Source: Bacteroidota bacterium
GTDB taxonomy: Bacteria; Bacteroidota; Bacteroidia; Chitinophagales; Chitinophagaceae
NCBI GenBank assembly: GCA_023387985.1
Contig: JAEWHC010000004.1
Location: 1-64,000, forward strand
Reading direction: 5' to 3'
Length of the DNA: 64,000 nucleotides
How positions within the stretch are numbered: position 1 is the first letter of the stretch; every line of letters starts with the position of its first letter. The position numbers and the translations under genes were made by a program. The notes beneath the pieces are model-generated. The model was given only the letters and a program-made list of their open reading frames with translations. It did not search any database and had not been told where the DNA came from. Below, one piece after another: positions 26,712 through 35,363 of this stretch.

Positions 26712-26784
26712 TGACCCGGCAGGGACTCGAACCCTGGGCCCCAACATTAAAAGTGTTATGCTCTACCAACTGAGCTACCAGGTC
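26712..26784 (-). tRNA. tRNA-Lys (anticodon TTT)
   Basis: On the minus strand a full cloverleaf can be drawn: acceptor GACCTGG paired with CCGGGTC plus discriminator A, D-arm GCTC/GAGC around AGTTGGTA, anticodon stem TAACA/TGTTG with loop CTTTTAA, and T-arm CAGGG/CCCTG with TTCGAGT. The anticodon TTT reads Lys codons. The CCA end is not encoded. A terminator follows. Confidence 0.97.
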
Positions 26785-26947
26785 AACCACTTAAAAAAAC
26801 AAATCCTTTGGAGAAGTGTTTTTTATTTTGGGATTGCAAAAATACTGGTCCTGATCATATCACCCAATTTTTTTTGCTGAATAATTTTCAACACCGGTTA
26901 CCATTCTAGAATAGGATATCAACTTTTGAAAGCCGATTTTTGCAACT

Positions 26948-27772
26948 ATGTCAGCGATAGCCAACCCATCTTATTTTGCCGGAAAGAAAGTAGCCGTAAC
27001 CGGAGGCAGTTCAGGTATTGGAAAAGCCCTGATTTTTGAATTGTTGAACGCCGGGGCACAAGTAGCCACCTGCGGCCGCAATCAAAGCAATTTGTACATG
27101 CTGGAAACCGAAGCTGCCGGCAGATCGCTTTTTACCATGGTAGCAGATGTAAGCGTAGAACAGGATTGTGAATTTTTTATTCGCAGAACATTAGAAAATC
27201 TTGGCGGTCTTGACATTCTCATCAACAATGCAGGCATCAGCATGCGTGCTGAATTTAAGGATGTGCAAATTGAAACCCTGAAGCGATTGATGGATGTAAA
27301 TTTTTGGGGAACTATCTATTGCACTAAAAATGCCCTTCCCTACATCATCGAAAGCAAGGGGGATATTGTTGGAGTAAGTTCTATTGCTGGTTATCGCGGC
27401 CTGCCCGGGCGTTCGGGTTATTCAGCAAGCAAATCCGCTATGCAGGGTTTCATGGAGGCATTACGCACCGAACTTCTTGATGATGGCGTAAATGTTTGCT
27501 GGGTGAGCCCGGGATTTACAGCTTCAAACATCCGGAATGTAGCGCTCAATGAGGTGGGAAATCCCCAGGGAGAGAGCCCGATGCGTGAATCCGGCCTGGT
27601 AAGTGCCGAAGAATGTGCTGTGCAAATCCTCAATACGGTGGCTGCCAGGAAACGCACCAACGTTATGACTTTCCAGGGAAAGCAAACCGTGTTGATCAAC
27701 AAGTTTTTTCCTTCACTCGCCGACCGCCTGGTGCGCAAATTCTTCTATAAGGACAACAAGCTGGTCAAATAA
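26948..27772 (+). CDS. Short-chain dehydrogenase/reductase
   Basis: A 274-residue SDR with NAD(P)-binding motif VTGGSSGIGKAL near residue 18, LINNAGIS, and the catalytic Ser in VSSIAGYRG followed by YSASK. A polar residue pattern CGRNQSN after the second strand (Arg at the coenzyme 2'-phosphate position) suggests NADP(H). The C-terminus carries a basic VRKFFYKDNKLVK tail, as in DHRS7-like membrane-associated members, but no clear transmembrane helix is present. Substrate unknown. A GATTTTTG that may act as a -7 box ends five bases before the ATG. Confidence 0.92.
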   Translation: MSAIANPSYFAGKKVAVTGGSSGIGKALIFELLNAGAQVATCGRNQSNLYMLETEAAGRSLFTMVADVSVEQDCEFFIRRTLENLGGLDILINNAGISMRAEFKDVQIETLKRLMDVNFWGTIYCTKNALPYIIESKGDIVGVSSIAGYRGLPGRSGYSASKSAMQGFMEALRTELLDDGVNVCWVSPGFTASNIRNVALNEVGNPQGESPMRESGLVSAEECAVQILNTVAARKRTNVMTFQGKQTVLINKFFPSLADRLVRKFFYKDNKLVK

Positions 27773-27875
27773 TCCATTTCCTTTTTAGCCGTCTCTTCCT
27801 GGAATTGCTGGCTATGTCGCCTGATTCCTGGTCAAAACCGCCTGGTTCTCTTTTACAGTGATAAACCGCTGAACA

Positions 27876-27908
27876 TTTCGGGTAAGCCATAATAAATAAT
27901 TACTTTTG
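27876..27908 (+). promoter_or_regulatory. Putative promoter of the SAM hydrolase gene
   Basis: TACTTTTG at 27901-27908 matches TAnnTTTG exactly; TTTC at 27876-27879 lies 21 bases upstream in the -33 position. The leader would be about 10 bases before the GTG start. Confidence 0.5.
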
Positions 27909-27924
27909 TCCATAAACTTCGTTT

Positions 27925-28752
27925 GTGGCAGTAGTGACCTTAACATCGGATATAGGCAACCGTGATTATATTATCGGCTCGGTTAAAGGAAGGTTGCTCC
28001 GGAGTTTATCCAACCTGCAAATCGTTGACATTTCACACGAAGTCCTCCCTTTTAATCTTAATGAAGGCGCGTATTTTATGCGGAATGCCTGCAGGCATTT
28101 TCCCGATTTCTCCTGGCATATTGCGCTGGTGAACGTGTATTATGATGATGATCCCAATTTCCTGGTGGCTTTTGCGGATAACCGGTATTATATCTGCCCC
28201 AATAACGGGATTCTTCCAATGATCCTTGACCGCAAACCCGGTGATCTCATTATGCTGGATATGCCAGCAAATAGTGCCGGCGATTTTTATTTGTGGATGG
28301 ACCGCATTGCCTCGCTCATTCAAAAAGTTGAGAATGGCGGGCCTTTTCATGAAATGGGCGAAGAGCCAGAGGAAATATATGAACACAGCAATATGAAACC
28401 GACATATGGCCTTGACTGGATTGATGGACAGATCATCTTTGTTGACCGTTTTGAAAATGTAATTGTCAATATTACGCGTGATGATTTTTTGCGAATTGGC
28501 AATGGCCGCCCTTTTGAAATTTCCATAGTCACCAACGAAAAGATTACCAGGCTCAGCAAACATTACGGAGATGCCGCAGGCGGCGATAAACTGGCCTTTT
28601 TCAATTCGGCAGGCTACCTGGAAATAGCAGTAAATAAAGGCAATGCAGCCGGATTGTTTGGATTACAGGCCATGGAGCGCAGCCTCGCCCCTGCGCTTGC
28701 CAAAGCCCGGAATGTATATGAAAAGGTTAGGATAATGTTCTTACCGGATTAA
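27925..28752 (+). CDS. SAM hydroxide adenosyltransferase (DUF62 family)
   Basis: A 275-residue enzyme of the DUF62/fluorinase-like family, which in most bacteria hydrolyses S-adenosylmethionine to adenosine and methionine. The N-terminal VTLTSDIGNRDYIIG carries the conserved Asp of the SAM site, YYICPNNGIL and FVDRFENVIVNI are further family motifs, and the C-terminal β-barrel part follows. There is no fluorinase-specific loop that I can identify. The start is GTG (MAVVTLTSD). It is followed after 7 bases by a small monooxygenase-fold gene and then plsC and priA, which may form one operon. Confidence 0.9.
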   Translation: MAVVTLTSDIGNRDYIIGSVKGRLLRSLSNLQIVDISHEVLPFNLNEGAYFMRNACRHFPDFSWHIALVNVYYDDDPNFLVAFADNRYYICPNNGILPMILDRKPGDLIMLDMPANSAGDFYLWMDRIASLIQKVENGGPFHEMGEEPEEIYEHSNMKPTYGLDWIDGQIIFVDRFENVIVNITRDDFLRIGNGRPFEISIVTNEKITRLSKHYGDAAGGDKLAFFNSAGYLEIAVNKGNAAGLFGLQAMERSLAPALAKARNVYEKVRIMFLPD

Positions 28753-28759
28753 ATAAATT

Positions 28760-29062
28760 ATGAGAGAAAACCACATGCCCATTACGCGGATCGTAAAACT
28801 TCAGTTCCATCCCAACCACGTGGGGGAATTCAGGGAAATATTCAGCAGGCACATGTCGCATATGGACGATTTTCCGGATTGCCTTGAATTGAACGGCTTC
28901 CAGGATCATCAGCATCCACAGATATTTTTTACCATCAGCCGGTGGAAATCGCAGGAAGCACTTGATCAATACCGCTACAGTGAATATTTCCGCCAGATCT
29001 GGGGAAGGGTAAAACCTTTATTTTCCGCAAAAGCCGAAGCTTATTCTGTAGTCAAAATCTGA
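28760..29062 (+). CDS. Small ABM-fold (antibiotic biosynthesis monooxygenase-like) protein
   Basis: A 100-residue protein with the ferredoxin-like dimeric α/β-barrel pattern of the ABM family: VKLQFHPNHVGEFREIF, CLELNGFQDHQHPQIFFTISRWKS and LDQYRYSEYF. Members include small oxygenases, haem-degrading enzymes and stress proteins; the sequence does not choose between them. Met6 is an alternative start. It lies between the SAM hydrolase gene (7 bases) and plsC (2 bases), so it is part of that operon. Confidence 0.85.
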   Translation: MRENHMPITRIVKLQFHPNHVGEFREIFSRHMSHMDDFPDCLELNGFQDHQHPQIFFTISRWKSQEALDQYRYSEYFRQIWGRVKPLFSAKAEAYSVVKI

Positions 29063-29064
29063 AA

Positions 29065-29820
29065 ATGCGCAACCCTTTACTGAGATTTCTGTACGGCATT
29101 TATGCTTTCACGTCTTTTGGATTGCTGCTGCTTATCATTTTTCCTGCAGTACTCCTTGCCACTTTCTTTGGACAACCTTTAGCCGGAAATTTCACGCTGG
29201 CCGCCTCACGGTGGTGGGCCGATGCCTGGTTATTCATGATCGGCATTTCGCACCGAAATATGGTAGAAGCTCCCATTGAAAAGGATAAAAGCTATGTATA
29301 TGTTTCCAACCACATCTCCTATCTTGATATCCCCCTGATCTTTAAAGCGATCCGCACAAACAAGCTCCGGGTGCTTGGGAAAGAAGAAATGAAGAAAATT
29401 CCCATCTTCGGGGTAATTTATTCTTTGGCGGTAATAACCGTTAACCGTTCAAGCCCCGAAAAAAGGAAAAAAAGTGTTCAGAAGCTGATTAAAATGCTCA
29501 ACCACCATATTTCGATTTTTGTTTTTCCTGAAGGCACTTTCAACGAAACCAGTGATCCCCTGAAGTTTTTTTACAACGGTGCATTCCGCGTGGCCATCGA
29601 AACAGGAAAACCCATTAAGCCAGTGGTTTTTCTCGATGCCAAATGGCTGATGCATTATTCCTCGATCTGGAATATCCGGCCCGGACGCAGCCGCGCAGTC
29701 ATTTTGCCGGAAATTCAAACAGCGCACTTAAATTTGAATGAATTGGAATTGCTGAAAGAACAAACCTACCAGGTTATGGAAGCAGCTCTATTGAAATACG
29801 GTAAACCGGATGGAAGATAA
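29065..29820 (+). CDS. plsC: 1-acyl-sn-glycerol-3-phosphate acyltransferase
   Basis: A 251-residue membrane-associated acyltransferase making phosphatidic acid from lysophosphatidic acid. It has an N-terminal hydrophobic helix (FGLLLLIIFPAVLLATFFG), the catalytic HxxxxD motif in VSNHISYLDIP, and the phosphate-binding FPEGTFNE. Length is typical. It ends 11 bases inside priA, so the two are translationally coupled, an arrangement with no obvious metabolic logic. Confidence 0.93.
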   Translation: MRNPLLRFLYGIYAFTSFGLLLLIIFPAVLLATFFGQPLAGNFTLAASRWWADAWLFMIGISHRNMVEAPIEKDKSYVYVSNHISYLDIPLIFKAIRTNKLRVLGKEEMKKIPIFGVIYSLAVITVNRSSPEKRKKSVQKLIKMLNHHISIFVFPEGTFNETSDPLKFFYNGAFRVAIETGKPIKPVVFLDAKWLMHYSSIWNIRPGRSRAVILPEIQTAHLNLNELELLKEQTYQVMEAALLKYGKPDGR

Positions 29821-32287
29821 AACAGCGGATAAGTCCCCAGAAGATCATCACTTTGCTGAAGTGGTGCTGCCCCTGTTTTTACCCAACACCCTTACTTATT
29901 CAATTCCACCGACATTTTCCGGAAAAATTATTCCAGGCATAAGGGTAGATGTACAACTCGGAAAATCCAAACGCTATGCCGGCATCGTTTTCCGCCTGCA
30001 TAATGATAAACCATCGTACCCTACGAAAGCCGTCATTCAGCCCCTTGATGAAATTCCGGTTGTAGGTAAAAATCAGCTGAGACTTTGGCAATGGATCAGC
30101 GATTATTATTGCTGCACCCTCGGCGAGGTCATGATTGCCGCACTACCCGCCCACCTCAAACTGACGAGTGAGAGTATTTTGCAGCGAAATGCCGGTGACG
30201 TTTTTGATTATCAGCAATTGAACGACCGGGAGTATTTGCTTGCTGAAGCACTGGAATTAAAAGACCGGCTCACCATGACGGAGGTACAGCAAATTATAGG
30301 ATCCACCAATCATTACGCTGCGGTGAAAGGGCTGGTAGAAAAAGGGATTGCCACAGTTTGGGAAAACATGAAGGAATCCTTCAAAACAAAGACTGAAGAC
30401 TTTGTCATTCTTGCGCCTGAATACCGAAATGAAACACAACTGGAAGCACTCCTCAATGAATGGCGCTCCGCTCCAAAGCAGCTTGACGTTTTGCTCGCCT
30501 ATTTGCATTTTGAGAAAACCGAAGGTTCCGTTAGCCGCAAAGCCCTCCTTACCAAAACCGGATCCACACCAGCAGTATTGAAAGGGCTGGTAGCAAAAAA
30601 CATACTGTTAATTGAAAACCGTGAAGTGGACAGGCTCATTCATGGCCCTAAAAAAATAGAGATCGATTTTGAATTCACCGTCGTTCAGCAGGAAGCTTTT
30701 GACCGGTTGAAACAGTCCCTGGATGAAAAAAATGTCACGCTTTTGCATGGGGTCACCGGAAGTGGGAAGACCCTGTTTTACATTCAGCTTATGGCCGACG
30801 CCATTCGCGCCGGCAAACAATGCCTTTACCTGTTGCCGGAAATTGCTCTCACTTCCCAGATCGTGCGGAAGCTTCAACAGCGCCTGGGTGGACATGTAAG
30901 CATTTATCACAGCCGCTTTAATGCCAATGAAAAACTGGAACTTTGGAAGAAAGTCTCCAATGGTGAAATTTCGGTTATTATCGGGGCACGATCCGCCTTG
31001 TTCCTGCCCTTCCTGAATCTGGACCTGATTATCATAGATGAAGAACATGATGCCTCATTCAAACAGCAGGAACCACCACCCCGCTACCATGCCAGGGATA
31101 CGGCGATTATGCTTTCCCAGTTTGAGCAGGTAAAGGTTATCCTGGGTTCGGCAACTCCGGCGGTGGAGACTTTTTTTAATGCCAAAGAAAAAAAATATGG
31201 CTACGTGCGCCTCGATCAGCGGTATGGCGAACTGGAATTGCCGGAAGTAAGGCTTGTCGATCTTAAGAAATTAACAGAGGCAAAAAAAGGTAAAATTATT
31301 TTGAGTGATGAGGTTTTGGTTGCACTTGAAAATGCACTGAAAAAGAAAAAGCAGTCCATTGTTTTCCAAAATCGCCGCGGCTTCACTCCTTACCAGCAGT
31401 GCCGTACCTGTGGCTGGATTCCGCGCTGCCAGCACTGCGATGTTTCACTTACTTTACACAAGAGCACCCGGCAATTGCATTGCCATTACTGTGGCAGCCG
31501 TTATTCGGTACCTTCAGCTTGTGGAAGCTGCGGAAGAACAGAATTCATGCACCGCAAATTTGGTACGGAACAGTTGGAGGAATTGCTTGAGGCGAGTTTT
31601 CCTAAGGCACATGTTGCCCGAATGGATACGGACAGTATTCGCGGCAAATTTTCACACGAACGCATCATTCGCGATTTTGAAGCAAAACGTATTGATATTC
31701 TCACCGGCACCCAAATGGTGGTAAAAGGACTGGATTTTGAAGATGTAAGCCTCGTTGTAGTACCCGATGGCGATGGGCTGTTCCGGTTTTCCGATTTTCG
31801 CAGTTCGGAGCGTGGTTTTCAAATGATTGAACAGGTAAGCGGCAGAGCCGGGAGAAAAAATGAAAAAGGACTGGTTTACCTGCAGGTATTCGATATGCAA
31901 AACCCTCTTTTGCCTGTTTTACAAAGCCACGACTATCATGCCTTTTATGAACGCGAAATAGCGATACGGCGGGAATTTTTCTACCCGCCCTTCAGCAGGT
32001 TGATCCGTATTCAATGCCGGCATAGCCAGGAGGCCATATCCTTGAACAGTGCGGTTTATTTGAGTGACATGCTCAAACAAAAGTTTGCAGGTTATGTAAA
32101 TGGGCCATATGCACCGCCGGTTGCCAAAATAAGAAATCAATATCTTACAGACATCTTGCTGAAACTGCCCAGGAACGTTACGTTGATCAGGGAAGCAAAA
32201 CTTGCTATTCGCGAAAAAATATATTATGTAAACAGTCAGCCTGCATGGAAAAAAGTACATGTGCTGGTAGATGTTGACCCATTATAA
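29810..32287 (+). CDS. priA: Primosomal protein N' (replication restart helicase)
   Basis: An 825-residue helicase that reloads the replisome at stalled forks. Visible in order: N-terminal DNA-binding domain, Walker A LLHGVTGSGKT near residue 315, DEEHD box, the Cys pairs of the zinc-binding insert (CRTCGWIPRCQHCD and CHYCGSRYSVPSACGSCG), and the late helicase motifs LTGTQMVVKGLDF and QVSGRAGR. Length is full. Its start overlaps plsC by 11 bases, and murB follows after three bases. Confidence 0.96.
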   Translation: MEDKTADKSPEDHHFAEVVLPLFLPNTLTYSIPPTFSGKIIPGIRVDVQLGKSKRYAGIVFRLHNDKPSYPTKAVIQPLDEIPVVGKNQLRLWQWISDYYCCTLGEVMIAALPAHLKLTSESILQRNAGDVFDYQQLNDREYLLAEALELKDRLTMTEVQQIIGSTNHYAAVKGLVEKGIATVWENMKESFKTKTEDFVILAPEYRNETQLEALLNEWRSAPKQLDVLLAYLHFEKTEGSVSRKALLTKTGSTPAVLKGLVAKNILLIENREVDRLIHGPKKIEIDFEFTVVQQEAFDRLKQSLDEKNVTLLHGVTGSGKTLFYIQLMADAIRAGKQCLYLLPEIALTSQIVRKLQQRLGGHVSIYHSRFNANEKLELWKKVSNGEISVIIGARSALFLPFLNLDLIIIDEEHDASFKQQEPPPRYHARDTAIMLSQFEQVKVILGSATPAVETFFNAKEKKYGYVRLDQRYGELELPEVRLVDLKKLTEAKKGKIILSDEVLVALENALKKKKQSIVFQNRRGFTPYQQCRTCGWIPRCQHCDVSLTLHKSTRQLHCHYCGSRYSVPSACGSCGRTEFMHRKFGTEQLEELLEASFPKAHVARMDTDSIRGKFSHERIIRDFEAKRIDILTGTQMVVKGLDFEDVSLVVVPDGDGLFRFSDFRSSERGFQMIEQVSGRAGRKNEKGLVYLQVFDMQNPLLPVLQSHDYHAFYEREIAIRREFFYPPFSRLIRIQCRHSQEAISLNSAVYLSDMLKQKFAGYVNGPYAPPVAKIRNQYLTDILLKLPRNVTLIREAKLAIREKIYYVNSQPAWKKVHVLVDVDPL

Positions 32288-32290
32288 AAC

Positions 32291-33304
32291 ATGGAATGCA
32301 ATAAAGAAATAGGGTCTTTAACCACATTTGGTGTGCAGGCGAAAGCCCGGTATTTTTCCATGTATTCAAACACCGACGTGCTAACTACTATATTGCGGGG
32401 TTTCAGAAAAAAAGAAGCCAGCCTGCCCGTTATGATTCTGGGCGGCGGATCGAATTTGCTCTTCAAATCTGATTTCAATGGATTGATAATTAAGAATATT
32501 TCAAAAGGAATTCAATTAAAAGATGAAGATAATTCCTCCTGGTACGTTGTGGCAAAAGCTGGAGAGAACTGGAATGATTTGGTGCTTTATTGCCTAGAAA
32601 AAGGCTGGATGGGCCTCGAAAACCTGTCGCTAATTCCCGGTAGTGCTGGTGCAGCCCCAATTCAGAACATCGGCGCTTACGGCGTAGAAATCAAAGATTT
32701 TTTTCATTCATTAAAAGCCTGGCATTTGAAAAAGGAAAAAGAATATTTTTTTCAGCATTCAGCATGCAGGTTTGGATACCGGAACTCCATATTTAAGCAG
32801 GAGTATAAAGGAGAGTTCGCCATAACGGAAATTGAATTTAAGTTGCCAAAGCGTTGGATACCTAAAACTTCCTATGGGGCCATTGAACAGGAACTGGATA
32901 CCATGGGAATTGCATCTCCCACGCCAAAAGACATCAGCAACGCGGTGATCCGGATCAGGAAATCCAAACTGCCCGACCCGGCCCAAATTGGAAATGCCGG
33001 TAGTTTTTTTAAGAACCCGGTTATTCCCGTGGACGTGTTGGATAGGTTGAAAGCAGATCATGAAATACCTTCTTATCCCGCAGAAAACGGATTTGCAAAA
33101 ATTCCGGCGGCCTGGCTTGTCGAACAATGCGGATGGAAAGGTTTCCGGAAAGGAGATGCCGGCGTTCATGAACGGCAGGCCCTTGTGCTGGTAAATTATG
33201 GAAAGGCCACCGGTCACGACATCTACGAACTGGCACTGGCCATCCGGCAATCCGTACTGGAAAAATTCAGTATGGAACTGGAGATGGAAGTCAATGTAAT
33301 TTGA
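32291..33304 (+). CDS. murB: UDP-N-acetylenolpyruvoylglucosamine reductase
   Basis: A 337-residue flavoenzyme of peptidoglycan precursor synthesis; it reduces UDP-GlcNAc-enolpyruvate to UDP-MurNAc. FAD-binding GGGSNLLF is near residue 53, with NLSLIPGSAGAAPIQNIGAYGVE, RNSIFK, and the catalytic Ser in NAGSFFKNP. The YGRNS-type and overall length indicate the type I (E. coli-like) enzyme. It follows priA after three bases and closes this gene run. Confidence 0.96.
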   Translation: MECNKEIGSLTTFGVQAKARYFSMYSNTDVLTTILRGFRKKEASLPVMILGGGSNLLFKSDFNGLIIKNISKGIQLKDEDNSSWYVVAKAGENWNDLVLYCLEKGWMGLENLSLIPGSAGAAPIQNIGAYGVEIKDFFHSLKAWHLKKEKEYFFQHSACRFGYRNSIFKQEYKGEFAITEIEFKLPKRWIPKTSYGAIEQELDTMGIASPTPKDISNAVIRIRKSKLPDPAQIGNAGSFFKNPVIPVDVLDRLKADHEIPSYPAENGFAKIPAAWLVEQCGWKGFRKGDAGVHERQALVLVNYGKATGHDIYELALAIRQSVLEKFSMELEMEVNVI

Positions 33305-33334
33305 TCCCGCGCGAAAGAATGCTCCATGTGCATT

Positions 33335-33370
33335 CAAAAAAATAACCAATCACCGCAGCGAATGGTTATT
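33335..33370 (-). terminator. Terminator after the nucleotidyltransferase gene
   Basis: AATAACCA at 33341-33348 pairs with TGGTTATT at 33363-33370. Read on the minus strand the stem runs into a T-stretch (complement of the A-run 33336-33342). It lies about 100 bases after the end of the minus-strand gene and also faces murB. Confidence 0.65.
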
Positions 33371-33471
33371 AAACTTTTCCTTTGACTAAAATACCGACAG
33401 GCATCCCAACCATATAATGTATCTGCGGCCGTTTACTTTTACACCCGGCCAATTGCCGGTATAAAATTGTA

Positions 33472-34374
33472 TCAGAACAATTTTTCAGGATATTCGCCAT
33501 CCTGCACCTGTTGCATAATGCTTTCCTGCACATGCGGTGCATCTTCGGGGTAAGTAACACCAAACCAGGTGGCCGGAGTCTGAACAATCTTAATGTTTCC
33601 AAGGTTATTTTGAATAAAATAATCAGCAACAATTGGAATGAAAAATTCTGATTTTAATTCCATACCGCGGGTCTGTACAAAATCCTGGAACAGCTTTTCG
33701 CTAAGTTCAAAAACCCCCGGGGAAAAACACCAGAAATTCATACTTACCGGGGAGTCTGCAGCCACTTCATGCTCACCATCATCTTCCTGGTAAACCACTT
33801 TCCCATCTTGCCAGTAAATTTTGGTGCGTTCTGCAATACTGGTGAGGTTCCCGTTTTCATCGGCAACGCAAACGCCACGGCTTACACTGCCATTCTTACT
33901 CAGGGTTTTGCTCAGCGTATAACCAATGATACCGTAATGGGTATCGCTGCATTCATTCACCAGAAATTCATACGCTTTTTTAAAACCATCATGTCCATAG
34001 AAATCATCCGCATTGATCACGGAGAAATTGCCGTCCACTTTATGGCGGCTGCATAAAACCGCATGCGCGGTACCCCAGGGTTTTACTCTTTCGGGATTTA
34101 CGTTCGCATCTGCGGGCACATAGTCGTCCATTTCCTGGAAAACATAATCGATGGCGATTTTCCCTCCATATTTTGGTTCAATAATTTCTTTGAATTTTTC
34201 ATGAAATTCTTCCCGTATCACAAATACCACCTTGCCAAAGCCCGCACGGATCGCATCAAAAATCGAATAATCCATAATGGTTTCATTGTTTGGGCCGAAG
34301 CCTTCAATCTGCTTCATCTTTCCGTAGCGGCTTGCCATGCCGGCTGCCAGAATTACTAAAGTTGGTTTTTTCAT
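33472..34374 (-). CDS. Sugar-1-phosphate nucleotidyltransferase family protein
   Basis: A 300-residue NTP_transferase protein. The nucleotide-binding signature LAAGMASRYGKMKQIEGF is at the N-terminus, with metal-binding Asp in VINADDFYG near residue 106. The enzyme probably couples an NTP to a sugar phosphate or a related acceptor; the acceptor cannot be read from the sequence. The start is the ATG with complement ending at 34374; eleven upstream residues are unlikely to be translated. Only 25 bases separate it from the divergent PLP-enzyme gene. Confidence 0.85.
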   Translation of the reverse strand: MKKPTLVILAAGMASRYGKMKQIEGFGPNNETIMDYSIFDAIRAGFGKVVFVIREEFHEKFKEIIEPKYGGKIAIDYVFQEMDDYVPADANVNPERVKPWGTAHAVLCSRHKVDGNFSVINADDFYGHDGFKKAYEFLVNECSDTHYGIIGYTLSKTLSKNGSVSRGVCVADENGNLTSIAERTKIYWQDGKVVYQEDDGEHEVAADSPVSMNFWCFSPGVFELSEKLFQDFVQTRGMELKSEFFIPIVADYFIQNNLGNIKIVQTPATWFGVTYPEDAPHVQESIMQQVQDGEYPEKLF

Positions 34375-34399
34375 TGATGTTGTATATTTAGTGCGAATT

Positions 34400-35338
34400 A
34401 TGCTCAAAGATAATTCGAAATCAGTGAATACTTCAGGCTATAAACTCCCGATCGATTACTTGCAATGGGTTCATCATCCCCAGGTCAGCATCCTGCAAAT
34501 GGAAGTGCTTATCCTAAGGCTCGACCTGATCCATCCCCTCATTTCAGGCAACAAATGGTTGAAACTTGAAGGATGGAAAACAGAATTCGATAAACGAAAC
34601 TTCAACGGGATCATTACCTCGGGCGGACCGTGGAGCAATCACCTGCATGCCACCGGCGCTTTTTGCGCCCATCACGGTATTCCTTTTACTGCTATTGTAA
34701 ATGCCCGGGATGGTTTCCGCACGGCCACCATCCGCGATCTCGATGATTGGGGGCACCAGGTTATTTATGAACCTTCAAAAGATTTTGACCATGAAAAAAC
34801 CTGGAAACCCTTAGCCACAAAACAAAACGCATTGTTCATCCCGGTGGGCGGTGAAGGCGAACCGGGCCGTCGCGGCGTTGTTGAGTTTTTTAAACAGCTG
34901 ATTCCAAAAACCTTTGACGTTTTGTATTGCTCCATTGGCACCGGTACCACACTAGAGGGCATTATGGAAAGCGGCCTGAATGCAAAAGAATGGCTGGCTT
35001 ACAACCCGGGGTTCAACGATCCTGATCTTTATGCTAGCCTCACGCAAAAAGCTGGGGAATATTCATCAAAAACCATCTCATTTTCCAAACCCGAAGGTGA
35101 AAAATTCGGCCGGCACAGAATGCAACTCATTTATTTTATGCGTAATTTCTGGAAACAAACCGGTATCCCAACAGATATCGTTTACACTGGAAAAATGATG
35201 CGCTATTTTTTGGAAAATATGTCCCTCCATGCTGAAGCAGGTCAGCGTAAAATATTGCTTGTACATACCGGCGGCCTGCAAGGCAACCGCTCATTACCGG
35301 CAAAAACTTTTGAGTTTATGCAGGGAAGCGGATTTTGA
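34400..35338 (+). CDS. PLP-dependent ACC deaminase / D-cysteine desulfhydrase-like enzyme
   Basis: A 312-residue enzyme of the fold-II (tryptophan synthase β) PLP class. The PLP Lys is in SGNKWLKLEGW, followed by the cofactor-phosphate region TSGGPWSNHLHATGAFCAHHG and the glycine loop SIGTGTTLEG. This layout fits 1-aminocyclopropane-1-carboxylate deaminase and D-cysteine desulfhydrase; the latter is the commoner activity in bacteria with this gene, but the sequence does not settle it. The start is the ATG at 34400; the open frame upstream overlaps the divergent gene and is not family-like. Confidence 0.85.
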   Translation: MLKDNSKSVNTSGYKLPIDYLQWVHHPQVSILQMEVLILRLDLIHPLISGNKWLKLEGWKTEFDKRNFNGIITSGGPWSNHLHATGAFCAHHGIPFTAIVNARDGFRTATIRDLDDWGHQVIYEPSKDFDHEKTWKPLATKQNALFIPVGGEGEPGRRGVVEFFKQLIPKTFDVLYCSIGTGTTLEGIMESGLNAKEWLAYNPGFNDPDLYASLTQKAGEYSSKTISFSKPEGEKFGRHRMQLIYFMRNFWKQTGIPTDIVYTGKMMRYFLENMSLHAEAGQRKILLVHTGGLQGNRSLPAKTFEFMQGSGF

Positions 35339-35363
35339 TGCCTTGAGATTAGCGGCACCAAAT

